Shown here: in pieces, positions 8,422 to 14,863 of the stretch
Numbering within the stretch: position 1 is the first letter of the stretch
Layout: every line of letters starts with the position of its first letter
NCBI RefSeq assembly: GCF_001552135.1
Contig: NZ_BCQP01000087.1
Location: 1-38,894 of the forward strand
Source: Actinomadura chibensis NBRC 106107
GTDB lineage: Bacteria; Actinomycetota; Actinomycetes; Streptosporangiales; Streptosporangiaceae
Direction of reading: 5' to 3'
DNA: 38,894 bases
Program-made: the position numbers and the translations under genes
Notes under the pieces: generated by a model
Database searches by the model: none
Told to the model about the DNA's origin: nothing
What the model saw: only the letters and a program-made list of their open reading frames with translations

Positions 8422-8778
8422 ATGCAGCAGGACCCCACCGTCACCGATCCCGGCCTCTACACGGTGATCTTCGAGAACGAGCGCGTCCGCGTCCTGGAGT
8501 ACCGGGACGCGCCGGGCGACCGGACCAGCCCGCACGGCCATCCGGACAGCGTCATGGTCACGTTGAGCTCGTTCACGCGGCGGCTCACGTCGGGCGGACG
8601 GCAGGTGGAGCTCGAACTGCGCGCCGGGCAGGCGCGCTGGCTGGACGCCCAGGAGCACGCCGGGGAGAACATCGGCGACACCCCCACGCACTCGATCTTC
8701 GTCGAGCTCAAGGAGCCGCGGCCGGGCGGCCCGGCGGCGGTGGAGGCGGCGGCGGAGGGCTCGCTGGGTCCGCGCTGA
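8422..8778 (+). CDS. Small cupin-like cytoplasmic protein
   Basis: 118-residue protein with a single small beta-barrel pattern. It runs from YTVIFENERVRVLEYRDAPG through a GD-x-TSPHGHPDSVMV segment, the usual cupin metal-site region (H-x-H), to a late EHAGENIGDTPTHSIFVELK strand with another histidine. The frame opens at 8374, but the 118-residue form from ATG 8422 starts just before the conserved part and has a GCGAGG purine stretch upstream. It is divergent from and probably regulated by the TetR at 7757-8356. The 3' end overlaps the next, convergent TetR gene by 71 bp. Specific function unknown. Confidence 0.72.
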   Translation: MQQDPTVTDPGLYTVIFENERVRVLEYRDAPGDRTSPHGHPDSVMVTLSSFTRRLTSGGRQVELELRAGQARWLDAQEHAGENIGDTPTHSIFVELKEPRPGGPAAVEAAAEGSLGPR

Positions 8779-9403
8779 TCAGCGCGGTGAGGGACGTGGT
8801 GAGCCAGCGCTCGTGGGCGGCGGGCGTCCAGCCCATCATGGCGCGGGCCAGCAGGTAGGTCTCGGCGTGGACGAGCAGCGACGCCGTGTCGGTCAGCCAG
8901 CCGAGGTCGCGGTCGCGGCCGCCGGGTAGCAGGCCGTCGTCCGCCATCTTGGCCCAGAAGGCGGCGATGTTGGCGCGGGTGGCCTCGCGGCCAGCCTGCG
9001 CGGCGGCGGCGAGCTCGGGTTCGGTCGCGGCGGCCTCCAGGGCGACGGCGAGGACGTCCCCGGCGCGGGCCAGCATCCGGCTGCTCCCCGTCGCGAGCGC
9101 GGCGAGGCGTTCGGCGGCGGTGGGGGCGGTCTCGGCGCGGGTGAACCAGTCGCGGTGGCGGACGTCGACCGGCGCGGTGTCCCCGGCGAAGGCGACGTCG
9201 ACGGCCCGTTTGAGCAGGGCCGCCTTGGTGCCGAACCGGACGTAGACCGTGCGCGCCCCGACCCGGGCGCGGTCGGCGACGGCGGCCAGCGTGGTCCCGG
9301 CGTAGCCGTGCTTGACGAACAGTTCGGTGGCGGCCTTGAGGATCTTCTCCTCGGTCTCGGCGACACGGGCGGCGCGCAGATCGGGCTTGACGGGGTCGGA
9401 CAT
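8708..9403 (-). CDS. TetR-family transcriptional regulator with proline-rich tail
   Basis: 231-residue repressor. The helix-turn-helix spans about residues 16-60 (LFVKHGYAGTTLAAVADRA, then VGARTVYVRFGTKAALL). The ATG at 9403 is chosen because the palindromic operator lies immediately upstream and the longer frame reads through it. The last residues form a run of nine prolines, encoded where the gene overlaps the convergent cupin-like gene by 71 bp, so this tail may be dispensable. It is divergent from the VOC-family gene at 9453, which it probably represses. Confidence 0.87.
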   Translation of the reverse strand: MSDPVKPDLRAARVAETEEKILKAATELFVKHGYAGTTLAAVADRARVGARTVYVRFGTKAALLKRAVDVAFAGDTAPVDVRHRDWFTRAETAPTAAERLAALATGSSRMLARAGDVLAVALEAAATEPELAAAAQAGREATRANIAAFWAKMADDGLLPGGRDRDLGWLTDTASLLVHAETYLLARAMMGWTPAAHERWLTTSLTALISADPASPPPPPPPPPGRPAAAP

Positions 9404-9407
9404 GCAT

Positions 9408-9422
9408 TGCAGTATAACTGCA
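9408..9422. promoter_or_regulatory. Palindromic operator TGCAGT-ATA-ACTGCA
   Basis: A perfect repeat with 6-bp arms and a 3-bp spacer lies four bases from the TetR start codon and 30 bp before the VOC gene. Further TGCA-containing repeats surround it (ATGCA at 9402-9406 region and 9426-9430). The position between divergent genes suits a TetR operator. Confidence 0.6.
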
Positions 9423-9452
9423 TCAATGCACTCCGACTGCAAGGAGATCGCG

Positions 9453-9968
9453 ATGGGGGATCGCAGCGCCGCTTCACCCGCGGACGGCTCGGGCCCGCCC
9501 CGGCTGGACGGCGTCCACCACCTGAAGCTCCCGGTCACCGACCTGGCCCGGTCCCTGGAGTGGTACCGCTCCAGGCTCGGATACGAGGTCGACATCGAGT
9601 TCGTAGAACAGGGCACGCTGATGGGGTACGCGCTGCGGCATCCGGCGGGCGGGCCGATGCTGGCCCTTCGCCTCGACCCCGAGCGGGCCGTCGCCGCGGC
9701 GGGGTTCGACTACTTCGCCATCGGCGTCCCCGGCAAATCCGCGATCGAGGAACTCGCCGCGCGGCTGACCGCGCTGGGCGAATCCCACGCGGGGGTGCAT
9801 TTCGCGACCATCGGCTGGATATTGCCCGAGCTGCACGACCCCGACGGGCACGAGGTGCGCTTCTACACAACGGCGCATCACACCGACACGGGGGCCGATC
9901 CGCTGCGCGTGGACGACCCCCGCGAAACTGCCGCCCGGCGCGCCGCCGCCGCGGGCGAGACCCCATAG
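9453..9968 (+). CDS. VOC-family (glyoxalase/dioxygenase superfamily) protein
   Basis: 171-residue protein with the paired beta-alpha-beta-beta-beta modules of the vicinal oxygen chelate fold. The first module starts at LDGVHHLKLPVTDLARSLEW (about residues 19-38) with a metal-ligand histidine. The second contains GVHFATIGWILPELHDPDGH with a typical LHDPDGHEVRFY ending. The ATG at 9453 is supported by AAGGAG (9441-9446). The frame extends upstream, but through the operator. It is probably regulated by the divergent TetR. Family members include glyoxalases, dioxygenases and drug-binding proteins, and the substrate is unknown. Confidence 0.85.
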   Translation: MGDRSAASPADGSGPPRLDGVHHLKLPVTDLARSLEWYRSRLGYEVDIEFVEQGTLMGYALRHPAGGPMLALRLDPERAVAAAGFDYFAIGVPGKSAIEELAARLTALGESHAGVHFATIGWILPELHDPDGHEVRFYTTAHHTDTGADPLRVDDPRETAARRAAAAGETP

Positions 9969-10001
9969 GCCGGACGGGGGTCAAGGGACGATAGTGGAGC
10001 G

Positions 10002-10526
10002 GTGAACGGGACGCTGCGAGCCGATCTGTTACGCCGGGCCGCCCGCGACCAGAGGGTCCGGACGTCGACGCCCCGCCATTACCGGTCCCCTTTCCGGGCC
10101 TTGCGTTTCCTCTGGGTCGACGACAGGAACGCGGCCTGGCTGGACCGCGTCGTCCGGCGGCACGGCTGGCCGGGCAACGCCCTGGTCGGGGCGCGGGCCG
10201 CCGACGCCGCCTGGCTGCTCGCCCAGCACGCGGACCGGCGGCGCCGCGCGCAGCGCCGCCTCCTGCTGGCCCTGCGGGACGCGGTCGCGCGCGGCGACGC
10301 CGATCGGAAACACCTCGCCTATCTGGAGGACCGCGTCCGGGTCAACGCCGGTCGTCCGCAGCGGTACGGGACCCAGTACACCGAGACCGAGTCGGGGTTC
10401 GGGCCGCGGCCGATCGAAGACCCGGACGGCCTGGACGAGCGGCGCGCCGAAATGGGCCTGCCGCCCATGGACGAATACGACGCGGAAATGCGCCGCCGTC
10501 TCGACTCCTGGCCGAGCGCGTCCTAG
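10002..10526 (+). CDS. DUF6624-type protein of unknown function
   Basis: 174-residue protein resembling the DUF6624 family. It has the HGWPGNALVGARAADAAWLL segment (about residues 49-68), then QHADRRRRAQRRLL, a LAYLEDRVRVNAGRPQRYGT helix and the family hallmark YGTQ near residue 126. It starts with GTG at 10002, a GGAG lying only two bases upstream. It is convergent with the next gene, separated by nine bases. No catalytic function is established for this family as far as I know. Confidence 0.8.
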   Translation: MNGTLRADLLRRAARDQRVRTSTPRHYRSPFRALRFLWVDDRNAAWLDRVVRRHGWPGNALVGARAADAAWLLAQHADRRRRAQRRLLLALRDAVARGDADRKHLAYLEDRVRVNAGRPQRYGTQYTETESGFGPRPIEDPDGLDERRAEMGLPPMDEYDAEMRRRLDSWPSAS

Positions 10527-10535
10527 CGACCGCTT

Positions 10536-11021
10536 TCAGCTCACCGCGGCGGCGAACATTCCGGGCTCGTAGGAGCCGCCCTTGTTGCGCACGATGACGT
10601 TGAGCCGGTTGGCGGCGTTGATGAGGGCGACCAGCGAGACGAGCGCCGCGATCTGGTCGTCGTCGTAGTGCTCGCGCACCCTTTCCCACGTCGCGTCGGA
10701 CACGCCGTGGTGGGCGTCCGCGAGGCGCGTGCCCTCCTCGGCGAGCGCCAGCGCGGCGCGCTCCGCCTCGGTGAACACCGTCGTCTCGCGCCACGCCGCG
10801 ACCAGGCTGAGCCGGACCGTCGTCTCCCCGGCCGCCGCCGCCTCCTTGGTGTGGAGGTCGACGCAGAGGCCGCAGCCGTTGATCTGGCTGGCCCGCAGCA
10901 TGACCAGGTCCTGGACGGCCTTCGGCAGCGGCGACTCCGCGATCACCGTGTGCGCGCCCGCCATCCGCCTGGCGATCTTGGCGCCGATCTCGTTGGTCAT
11001 CAGGTCGATGCGAGGTTCCAT
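10536..11021 (-). CDS. Carboxymuconolactone decarboxylase-family (AhpD-like) protein
   Basis: 161-residue all-helical protein with the AhpD-like redox motif C50-x2-C53-x3-H57 in INGCGLCVDLH, used by peroxidase-linked members of the family. The start at 11021 is preceded by GAGGAC, while the frame's longer form runs into the promoter. It is divergent from an ECF41 sigma factor gene, a pairing well known for ECF41 factors, whose usual target is a neighbouring decarboxylase-, oxidoreductase- or epimerase-type gene. A near copy of the sigma gene's promoter faces this gene, so it is probably the direct target. Role: likely thiol-dependent peroxide or quinone detoxification (inference). Confidence 0.87.
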   Translation of the reverse strand: MEPRIDLMTNEIGAKIARRMAGAHTVIAESPLPKAVQDLVMLRASQINGCGLCVDLHTKEAAAAGETTVRLSLVAAWRETTVFTEAERAALALAEEGTRLADAHHGVSDATWERVREHYDDDQIAALVSLVALINAANRLNVIVRNKGGSYEPGMFAAAVS

Positions 11022-11062
11022 GACGTCGTCCTCACTCGTGGGTTCCGGTTGGACGACCACAA

Positions 11063-11089
11063 GATGCCGATGACCTCGCGCTTGTGACG
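11063..11089 (-). promoter_or_regulatory. ECF-type promoter of the AhpD-like gene
   Basis: On the minus strand it reads CGTCACA, 16 bases, then CATCTTGTG. The -35 part (11083-11089) is one base from TGTCACA, the motif reported for ECF41 factors, and the -10 part (11063-11066) is CATC against the reported CGTC. The divergent sigma gene has the same layout. Confidence 0.6.
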
Positions 11090-11124
11090 GCGTGGAGGTG
11101 TGCCGTATGTCACCGGGCCCCGGA

Positions 11125-11151
11125 TGTCACAGAACGAGGGGACCGAGCATC
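11125..11151 (+). promoter_or_regulatory. ECF-type promoter of the ECF41 sigma gene
   Basis: TGTCACA (11125-11131), a 16-bp spacer and CATC (11148-11151) continuing as CATCTTGTG. It matches the promoter facing the opposite way at 11063-11089 almost base for base in both boxes, which suggests autoregulation by the encoded sigma factor. A partial copy, TGTCACC, lies at 11108-11114. Confidence 0.6.
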
Positions 11152-11192
11152 TTGTGTGCGGCGTGTCGAATGACGAACGGGGGGAGCAGACC

Positions 11193-12128
11193 ATGAGCGA
11201 AGGATCAGGGGAGCCCGGCCAGGATGGGGAGCGCGGCCAGGACGGTCGGATGGACGCCGCCACCGAGGCGTTCGTCGCCCACCGGAACCTGCTCTTCACC
11301 GTCGCGTACGAGATGCTCGGGTCGGCCGCCGACGCCGAGGACGTCCTCCAGGAGACCTGGCTGCGCTGGGCGGGCGTCGACCTCGCGACGGTGCGGGACC
11401 AGCGCGCCTACCTGGTGCGGATCACCACCCGGCAGGCGCTGTCGCGGTTGCGCACGCTCGGCCGCCGCAAGGAGTCCTATGTCGGGCCGTGGCTGCCGGA
11501 GCCGCTGCTGACGACGCCCGACGTGGCGGAGGACGTCGAGCTCGCCGACAGCGTCTCGATGGCGATGCTGCTCGTCCTGGAGACGCTGAAGCCGACCGAG
11601 CGGGCGGTGTTCGTGCTGCGCGAGGTGTTCGACCTCGGGTACGACGAGATCGCGGAGGCCGTCGGGAAGAACCCGGCGGCCGTCCGGCAGATCGCGCACC
11701 GCGCGCGGGCGCATGTCGCCGAGCGGCGGCCGCGCGGGGACGTGTCGGCGGCGCAGACGCGGGGCGCGCTCGCGGCGTTCCAGGTGGCGATCGAGACGGG
11801 CGACCTGCGGGGGCTGCTCGACGTCCTCGCGCCGGACGTCGTCCTCCTCGGGGACGGCGGCGGGGTCGTCCAGGCCGTGCCGCAGCCGGTGGTCGGCGCG
11901 GAGAAGGTCGCGCGCCTGCTGTCGGTCGGGCTGCCGAAGCTGGGCGGGCTCGCGACGGTCGAGGTGGCGCAGGTCAACGGGTGGCCCGCGCTGATCGTCC
12001 GGATCGGCGGGGAGATCGACGACGTCGTGGCGGTCCGGATCGACGACGGGCTGGTGACCGGGCTGTACGTCGTCCGGAACCCGGAGAAGCTGGCGCGGCT
12101 CGGGCGGGAGACGCCGGTCAGCCGCTGA
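11193..12128 (+). CDS. ECF41-family RNA polymerase sigma factor (SigJ-like)
   Basis: 311-residue sigma factor. Sigma region 2 (about residues 22-90) includes the AEDVLQETWLRW segment, and region 4 (about 125-180) has LKPTERAVFVLREVFDLGYD and the IAEAVGKNPAAVRQIAHRAR helix-turn-helix. The C-terminal third is the SnoaL/NTF2-like extension that defines ECF41, with the DGGG motif at residues 221-224 and an NPEKL version of the NPDKL motif at 296-300. In this family the extension replaces an anti-sigma factor and tunes activity. The start at 11193 follows GGGGAG. The longer frame from 11100 would read through the promoter. Confidence 0.92.
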   Translation: MSEGSGEPGQDGERGQDGRMDAATEAFVAHRNLLFTVAYEMLGSAADAEDVLQETWLRWAGVDLATVRDQRAYLVRITTRQALSRLRTLGRRKESYVGPWLPEPLLTTPDVAEDVELADSVSMAMLLVLETLKPTERAVFVLREVFDLGYDEIAEAVGKNPAAVRQIAHRARAHVAERRPRGDVSAAQTRGALAAFQVAIETGDLRGLLDVLAPDVVLLGDGGGVVQAVPQPVVGAEKVARLLSVGLPKLGGLATVEVAQVNGWPALIVRIGGEIDDVVAVRIDDGLVTGLYVVRNPEKLARLGRETPVSR

Positions 12129-12192
12129 TCCGGAGCGTCCGGGCGGACGCGCCGGGCCGAGAACGTCCGAGGCGGGTGGTACGCCTTGGGGC

Positions 12193-12546
12193 ATGAGCGT
12201 CGAGGAGTTCCTGGAGCTGGTGCTCGGGCTGCCGGAGGTGACCGAGCGCGAGTCCTTCGCGGAGATGACGGGCTTCCGCGTGCGGGACAAGGGCTTCTGC
12301 TACCTCAGCGAGGCCAAGCAGTCGATCATGGTGAAGGCGACGAGGGAGGAGCAGGCCGCCCTCGTCGCCGACGACCCCGAGACCTTCTCCCCCTCCTGGA
12401 CGAGCGGACGCTTCGCCTGGGTCGAGGTCAAGCTGCCCAACGTCGACCCAGACCACCTGGCCGAACTGGTCGTCGAGGGGTGGCGGCTGTCCGCGCCGAA
12501 GCGCCTCGCGAACACGCTCCAAGAAATTTCCGGCGGTGACCGATGA
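12193..12546 (+). CDS. MmcQ/YjbR-family protein
   Basis: 117-residue protein of the MmcQ/YjbR (double-stranded DNA-binding-like, CyaY-fold) family. It starts with the helix SVEEFLELVLGLPEVTERES, followed by a FRVRDKGFCYLS strand pair, IMVKATREEQAALVADDPE, a WTSGRFAWVEVKL segment and the final HLAELVVEGWRLSAPKRL helix. These are typical positions for the family. Often found alone and of unproven function; DNA binding is suggested only by fold. It lies 64 bp after the ECF41 gene and may be read with it. Confidence 0.82.
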   Translation: MSVEEFLELVLGLPEVTERESFAEMTGFRVRDKGFCYLSEAKQSIMVKATREEQAALVADDPETFSPSWTSGRFAWVEVKLPNVDPDHLAELVVEGWRLSAPKRLANTLQEISGGDR

Positions 12547-12560
12547 GTCGGGGGTGATCG

Positions 12561-12576
12561 GGCGGTACATACCGCC
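12561..12576. promoter_or_regulatory. Inverted repeat GGCGGTA-CA-TACCGCC
   Basis: Perfect 7-bp arms with a 2-bp spacer lie between the YjbR-like gene and the NTF2-like gene, 22 bp before the latter's ATG. It could be an operator for the downstream pair or a small hairpin. No cognate regulator can be named. Confidence 0.45.
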
Positions 12577-12598
12577 GACCGATCAGAAGGAGCGTTCG

Positions 12599-12982
12599 AT
12601 GAACAGCACCGAGTCCGAAGTCCGCGCCATGTTCGACCAGATGTACAAGGCCTGGGCGGACGGTGACGCCGCCGCGTTCGCCGACCACTACACCGACGAC
12701 GCGACCGTCGTCATGCCCGGCGTGTTCCACCAGGGGCGGGAGGCGGTCCGCGAGTACATGGCGGCCGGGTTCGCCGGGCCGCTGAAGGGGTCGCGCGCCG
12801 TGGACGAGCCGCGCGACACGCGCGTCCACGGCGACACGGCGGTGATCGTCAGCCGGGCGGGCATCGTGATGGCGGGGGAGAGCGAGGTGTCGGCCGAGGG
12901 GGAACGGCTCGCCACGTGGGTGCTGTCGAGGCGGGACGGGCGGTGGCTCGTGGCCGCCTACGCCAACGCGCCCGCGCACTAG
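12599..12982 (+). CDS. SgcJ/EcaC-type NTF2-like (SnoaL) protein
   Basis: 127-residue cone-shaped NTF2-fold protein. It opens with the helix SEVRAMFDQMYKAWADGD, followed by FADHYTDDATVVMPGVFHQG, the DTRVHGDTAVIVSRAGIVM strands and the closing WVLSRRDGRWLVAAYANAP strand. The start at 12599 is supported by AAGGAG (12587-12592). Only 13 bp separate it from the ECF sigma gene downstream, whose own C-terminus carries the same fold, so the two are probably co-transcribed. Family members include polyketide-tailoring proteins and many small-molecule binders. The ligand is unknown. Confidence 0.83.
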   Translation: MNSTESEVRAMFDQMYKAWADGDAAAFADHYTDDATVVMPGVFHQGREAVREYMAAGFAGPLKGSRAVDEPRDTRVHGDTAVIVSRAGIVMAGESEVSAEGERLATWVLSRRDGRWLVAAYANAPAH

Positions 12983-12995
12983 GCGGAGGGGGCAC

Positions 12996-13955
12996 GTGAT
13001 CGACGACGACTTCGAGTCGGCGGTGGGGGCGTACCGGAAGGAGCTCCTGGTGCACTGCTACCGGATGCTCGGTTCGGTGCACGAGGCGGAGGACCTCGTC
13101 CAGGAGACGATGCTGCGCGCCTGGCGGGCCTGGGACCGGTACGACGAGCGGCGGGCGTCCGTCCGGACCTGGCTCTACAAGATCGCGACGAACGCGTGCC
13201 TGACGGCGTTGAAGGGGCGGGCGCGGCGGCCGCTGCCGTCCATGGTCGGCGGGCCGGAGCCGGGCGAGGCGGAGTTCCCGCTCGCCCCGGCGCTGGACGT
13301 GCCGTGGCTGCAGCCCTTCCCGGACGCCCTGCTCGACGATCCGGCGTCGCGGGTCGCGCGGCGGGGCAGCCTGCGGCTGGCGCTGATCGCGGCGATGCAG
13401 GTGCTGCCGCCGAAGCAGCGGGCCGTGCTGATCCTGCGGGACGTCCTGGAGTTCAGCGCGGCGGAGACGGCGGAGCTGCTGGAGACGTCGGCGGCCGCCG
13501 TGAACAGCGCGCTGCAGCGGGCGCGGGCCGGGCTGTCCGGCGTCGCGGTGACCGAGGAGGAGGTCGCCGAGCCGGACGACGCCGCCGTCAACGACCTGCT
13601 CGACCGGTACGTCCGGTCGTTCGAGACGGCGGACGTCGGCGCCCTCGTGACGCTGCTGACCGACGACGCGGCGCTGGAGATGCCGCCCGTCCCGCACTGG
13701 TACCGGGGGAGGCACTCCTACGGGCTCTTCATGGTGCGCTTGTTCGAGTGGCGCGGCACCGGCTGGCGCATGGTCCGGACGACCGCCAACGGGCAGCCCG
13801 CCCTCGTCGCCTACCTCCTGAGCGACGGCGTCTACCGGCTCCACACCTTGCAGGTCCTCACCGTGGAGGGCGGCCGGGTCGCGCGCAACGTCGTCTTCAC
13901 CGACGCGCGGGTCTTCTCGGCGTTCGGCCTCGCCCCGACCCTGCCGGGGCCCTGA
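12996..13955 (+). CDS. ECF sigma factor of the SigG/SigX5 (TIGR02960) type
   Basis: 319-residue sigma factor starting at GTG 12996 behind GGAGGGGG. Region 2 (about residues 8-75) contains LVHCYRMLGSVHEAEDLVQE and TWLYKIATNACLTALKGR. Region 4 (about 135-190) has LPPKQRAVLILRDVLEFSAA followed by ETAELLETSAAAVNSALQRA. From about residue 200 a SnoaL/NTF2-like domain follows (LLDRYVRSFETADVGALVTL, later GQPALVAYLLSDGVYRLHTL). This extension is typical of the group and may sense a ligand. It is downstream of an NTF2-like gene. No anti-sigma gene is adjacent. Confidence 0.9.
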   Translation: MIDDDFESAVGAYRKELLVHCYRMLGSVHEAEDLVQETMLRAWRAWDRYDERRASVRTWLYKIATNACLTALKGRARRPLPSMVGGPEPGEAEFPLAPALDVPWLQPFPDALLDDPASRVARRGSLRLALIAAMQVLPPKQRAVLILRDVLEFSAAETAELLETSAAAVNSALQRARAGLSGVAVTEEEVAEPDDAAVNDLLDRYVRSFETADVGALVTLLTDDAALEMPPVPHWYRGRHSYGLFMVRLFEWRGTGWRMVRTTANGQPALVAYLLSDGVYRLHTLQVLTVEGGRVARNVVFTDARVFSAFGLAPTLPGP

Positions 13956-13974
13956 TCATGGGAAACGGGGGAAT

Positions 13975-14007
13975 CGGTTGCGGGCAACCGAACGGGCGCG
14001 CGCCCGT
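13975..14007. promoter_or_regulatory. Two adjacent perfect palindromes before the MarR gene
   Basis: CGGTTGC-GG-GCAACCG (13975-13990) is followed two bases later by the 16-bp palindrome ACGGGCGCGCGCCCGT (13992-14007). TAGGAT at 14007-14012 is a typical actinomycete -10 and would put the transcript start on or next to the ATG at 14019. Both palindromes would lie across the -35 and spacer, a good place for autorepression by the MarR protein. Confidence 0.55.
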
Positions 14008-14018
14008 AGGATGGGGCC

Positions 14019-14477
14019 ATGACGGGGACCGGCGACGATCCACTGGCACTGGACGGGCAGGTCTGCTTCGTCCTGCACGCGACCTCGCGCGCCTTCGACG
14101 CGCTCTACCGCGCGGAGCTCCGCGGCCTCGGCCTGACCTACCCGCAGTACCTCGTCATGATCGTCCTCTGGGAGGAGGACGGGCCCACGGTGAAGCGGCT
14201 CGGCGAGCGCCTCCGCCTCGACTCGGGCACGCTGTCTCCCCTGCTCACCCGGCTGGAGACGGCCGGTCTCGTGACCCGCCGCCGCGGCCGCGAGGACGAG
14301 CGCTCGGTCTCGGTGCACCTCACCGACCGCGGCGCCGCCCTGCGCGCCCGGGCCGTGGACGTCCCCCGCCGCGTCCTCGCGGCGACCGGCCTCACCCAGG
14401 CTGAGCTGGCCGACCTGCACCACGTCCTACGCGAAATCACCGAACGCCTGGACGCCGCCGCCCAAACCGTCCCCTGA
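14019..14477 (+). CDS. ohrR: MarR-family regulator, OhrR-like
   Basis: 152-residue winged-helix repressor. Residue C16, in the segment DGQVCFVLHATSRAF, sits where OhrR proteins carry their peroxide-sensing cysteine. The winged helix covers about residues 55-105 (GPTVKRLGERLRLDSGTLSP, then LLTRLETAGLVTRRRG and EDERSVSVHLTDRG). OhrR proteins normally repress an adjacent ohr peroxidase gene. None is present here, so this may act elsewhere or the partner is distant. The downstream side is the 14551-14820 tandem array. The symbol is tentative. Confidence 0.8.
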   Translation: MTGTGDDPLALDGQVCFVLHATSRAFDALYRAELRGLGLTYPQYLVMIVLWEEDGPTVKRLGERLRLDSGTLSPLLTRLETAGLVTRRRGREDERSVSVHLTDRGAALRARAVDVPRRVLAATGLTQAELADLHHVLREITERLDAAAQTVP

Positions 14478-14550
14478 CCCACCCCACCACGACCGCCCAT
14501 CGCACCCGGCCCCCACCACCCGCCCGCCACACCTGGCCGCCCCCTGCCCA

Positions 14551-14820
14551 CGGTGTCGGTCGCGCCTTGCCCGCAGCGCCGGTCGCGCCTTGCCCGCGGT
14601 GCCGGTCGCGCCTTGCCCGGCGGTGCGCGTCGCGGCTTGCCCGGCGGTGCGGGTCGCGGCTTGCCCGGCGGTGCGGGTCGTGCCTTGTCCGTGGTGCGGG
14701 TCGCGGCTTGTCCGCGGTGCGGGTCGCGGCTTGTCCACGGTGCCCGCCACGCCTTGCCGCGGTGCCCGGCGCGCCTTTCCGTGGTGTCGGTCGGGGCTTG
14801 CTCGTGGTGTCGGTCGGGTG
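14551..14820. repeat. Tandem array of about eleven 22-24 bp GC-rich units
   Basis: Contiguous units resemble GTGCGGGTCGCGGCTTGCCCG with small changes. Each carries a CTTG(C/T)CC core, and units are 22, 23 or 24 bp long. Because lengths are not multiples of three, no frame is conserved through the array. There are no spacers, so it is not a CRISPR. It lies between the convergent MarR gene and the end of the 13-gene operon. The rest of the gap (14478-14550 and 14821-14863) shows no gene. Confidence 0.75.
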
Positions 14821-14863
14821 TCGGCCTCGCTGGCTTGGGGGTGGCCGGGCGGGTGGCTGGGTG

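Noticed and set aside
14551..14820. CRISPR array
   Set aside because: Units are directly contiguous with no unique spacers and no cas genes are near.
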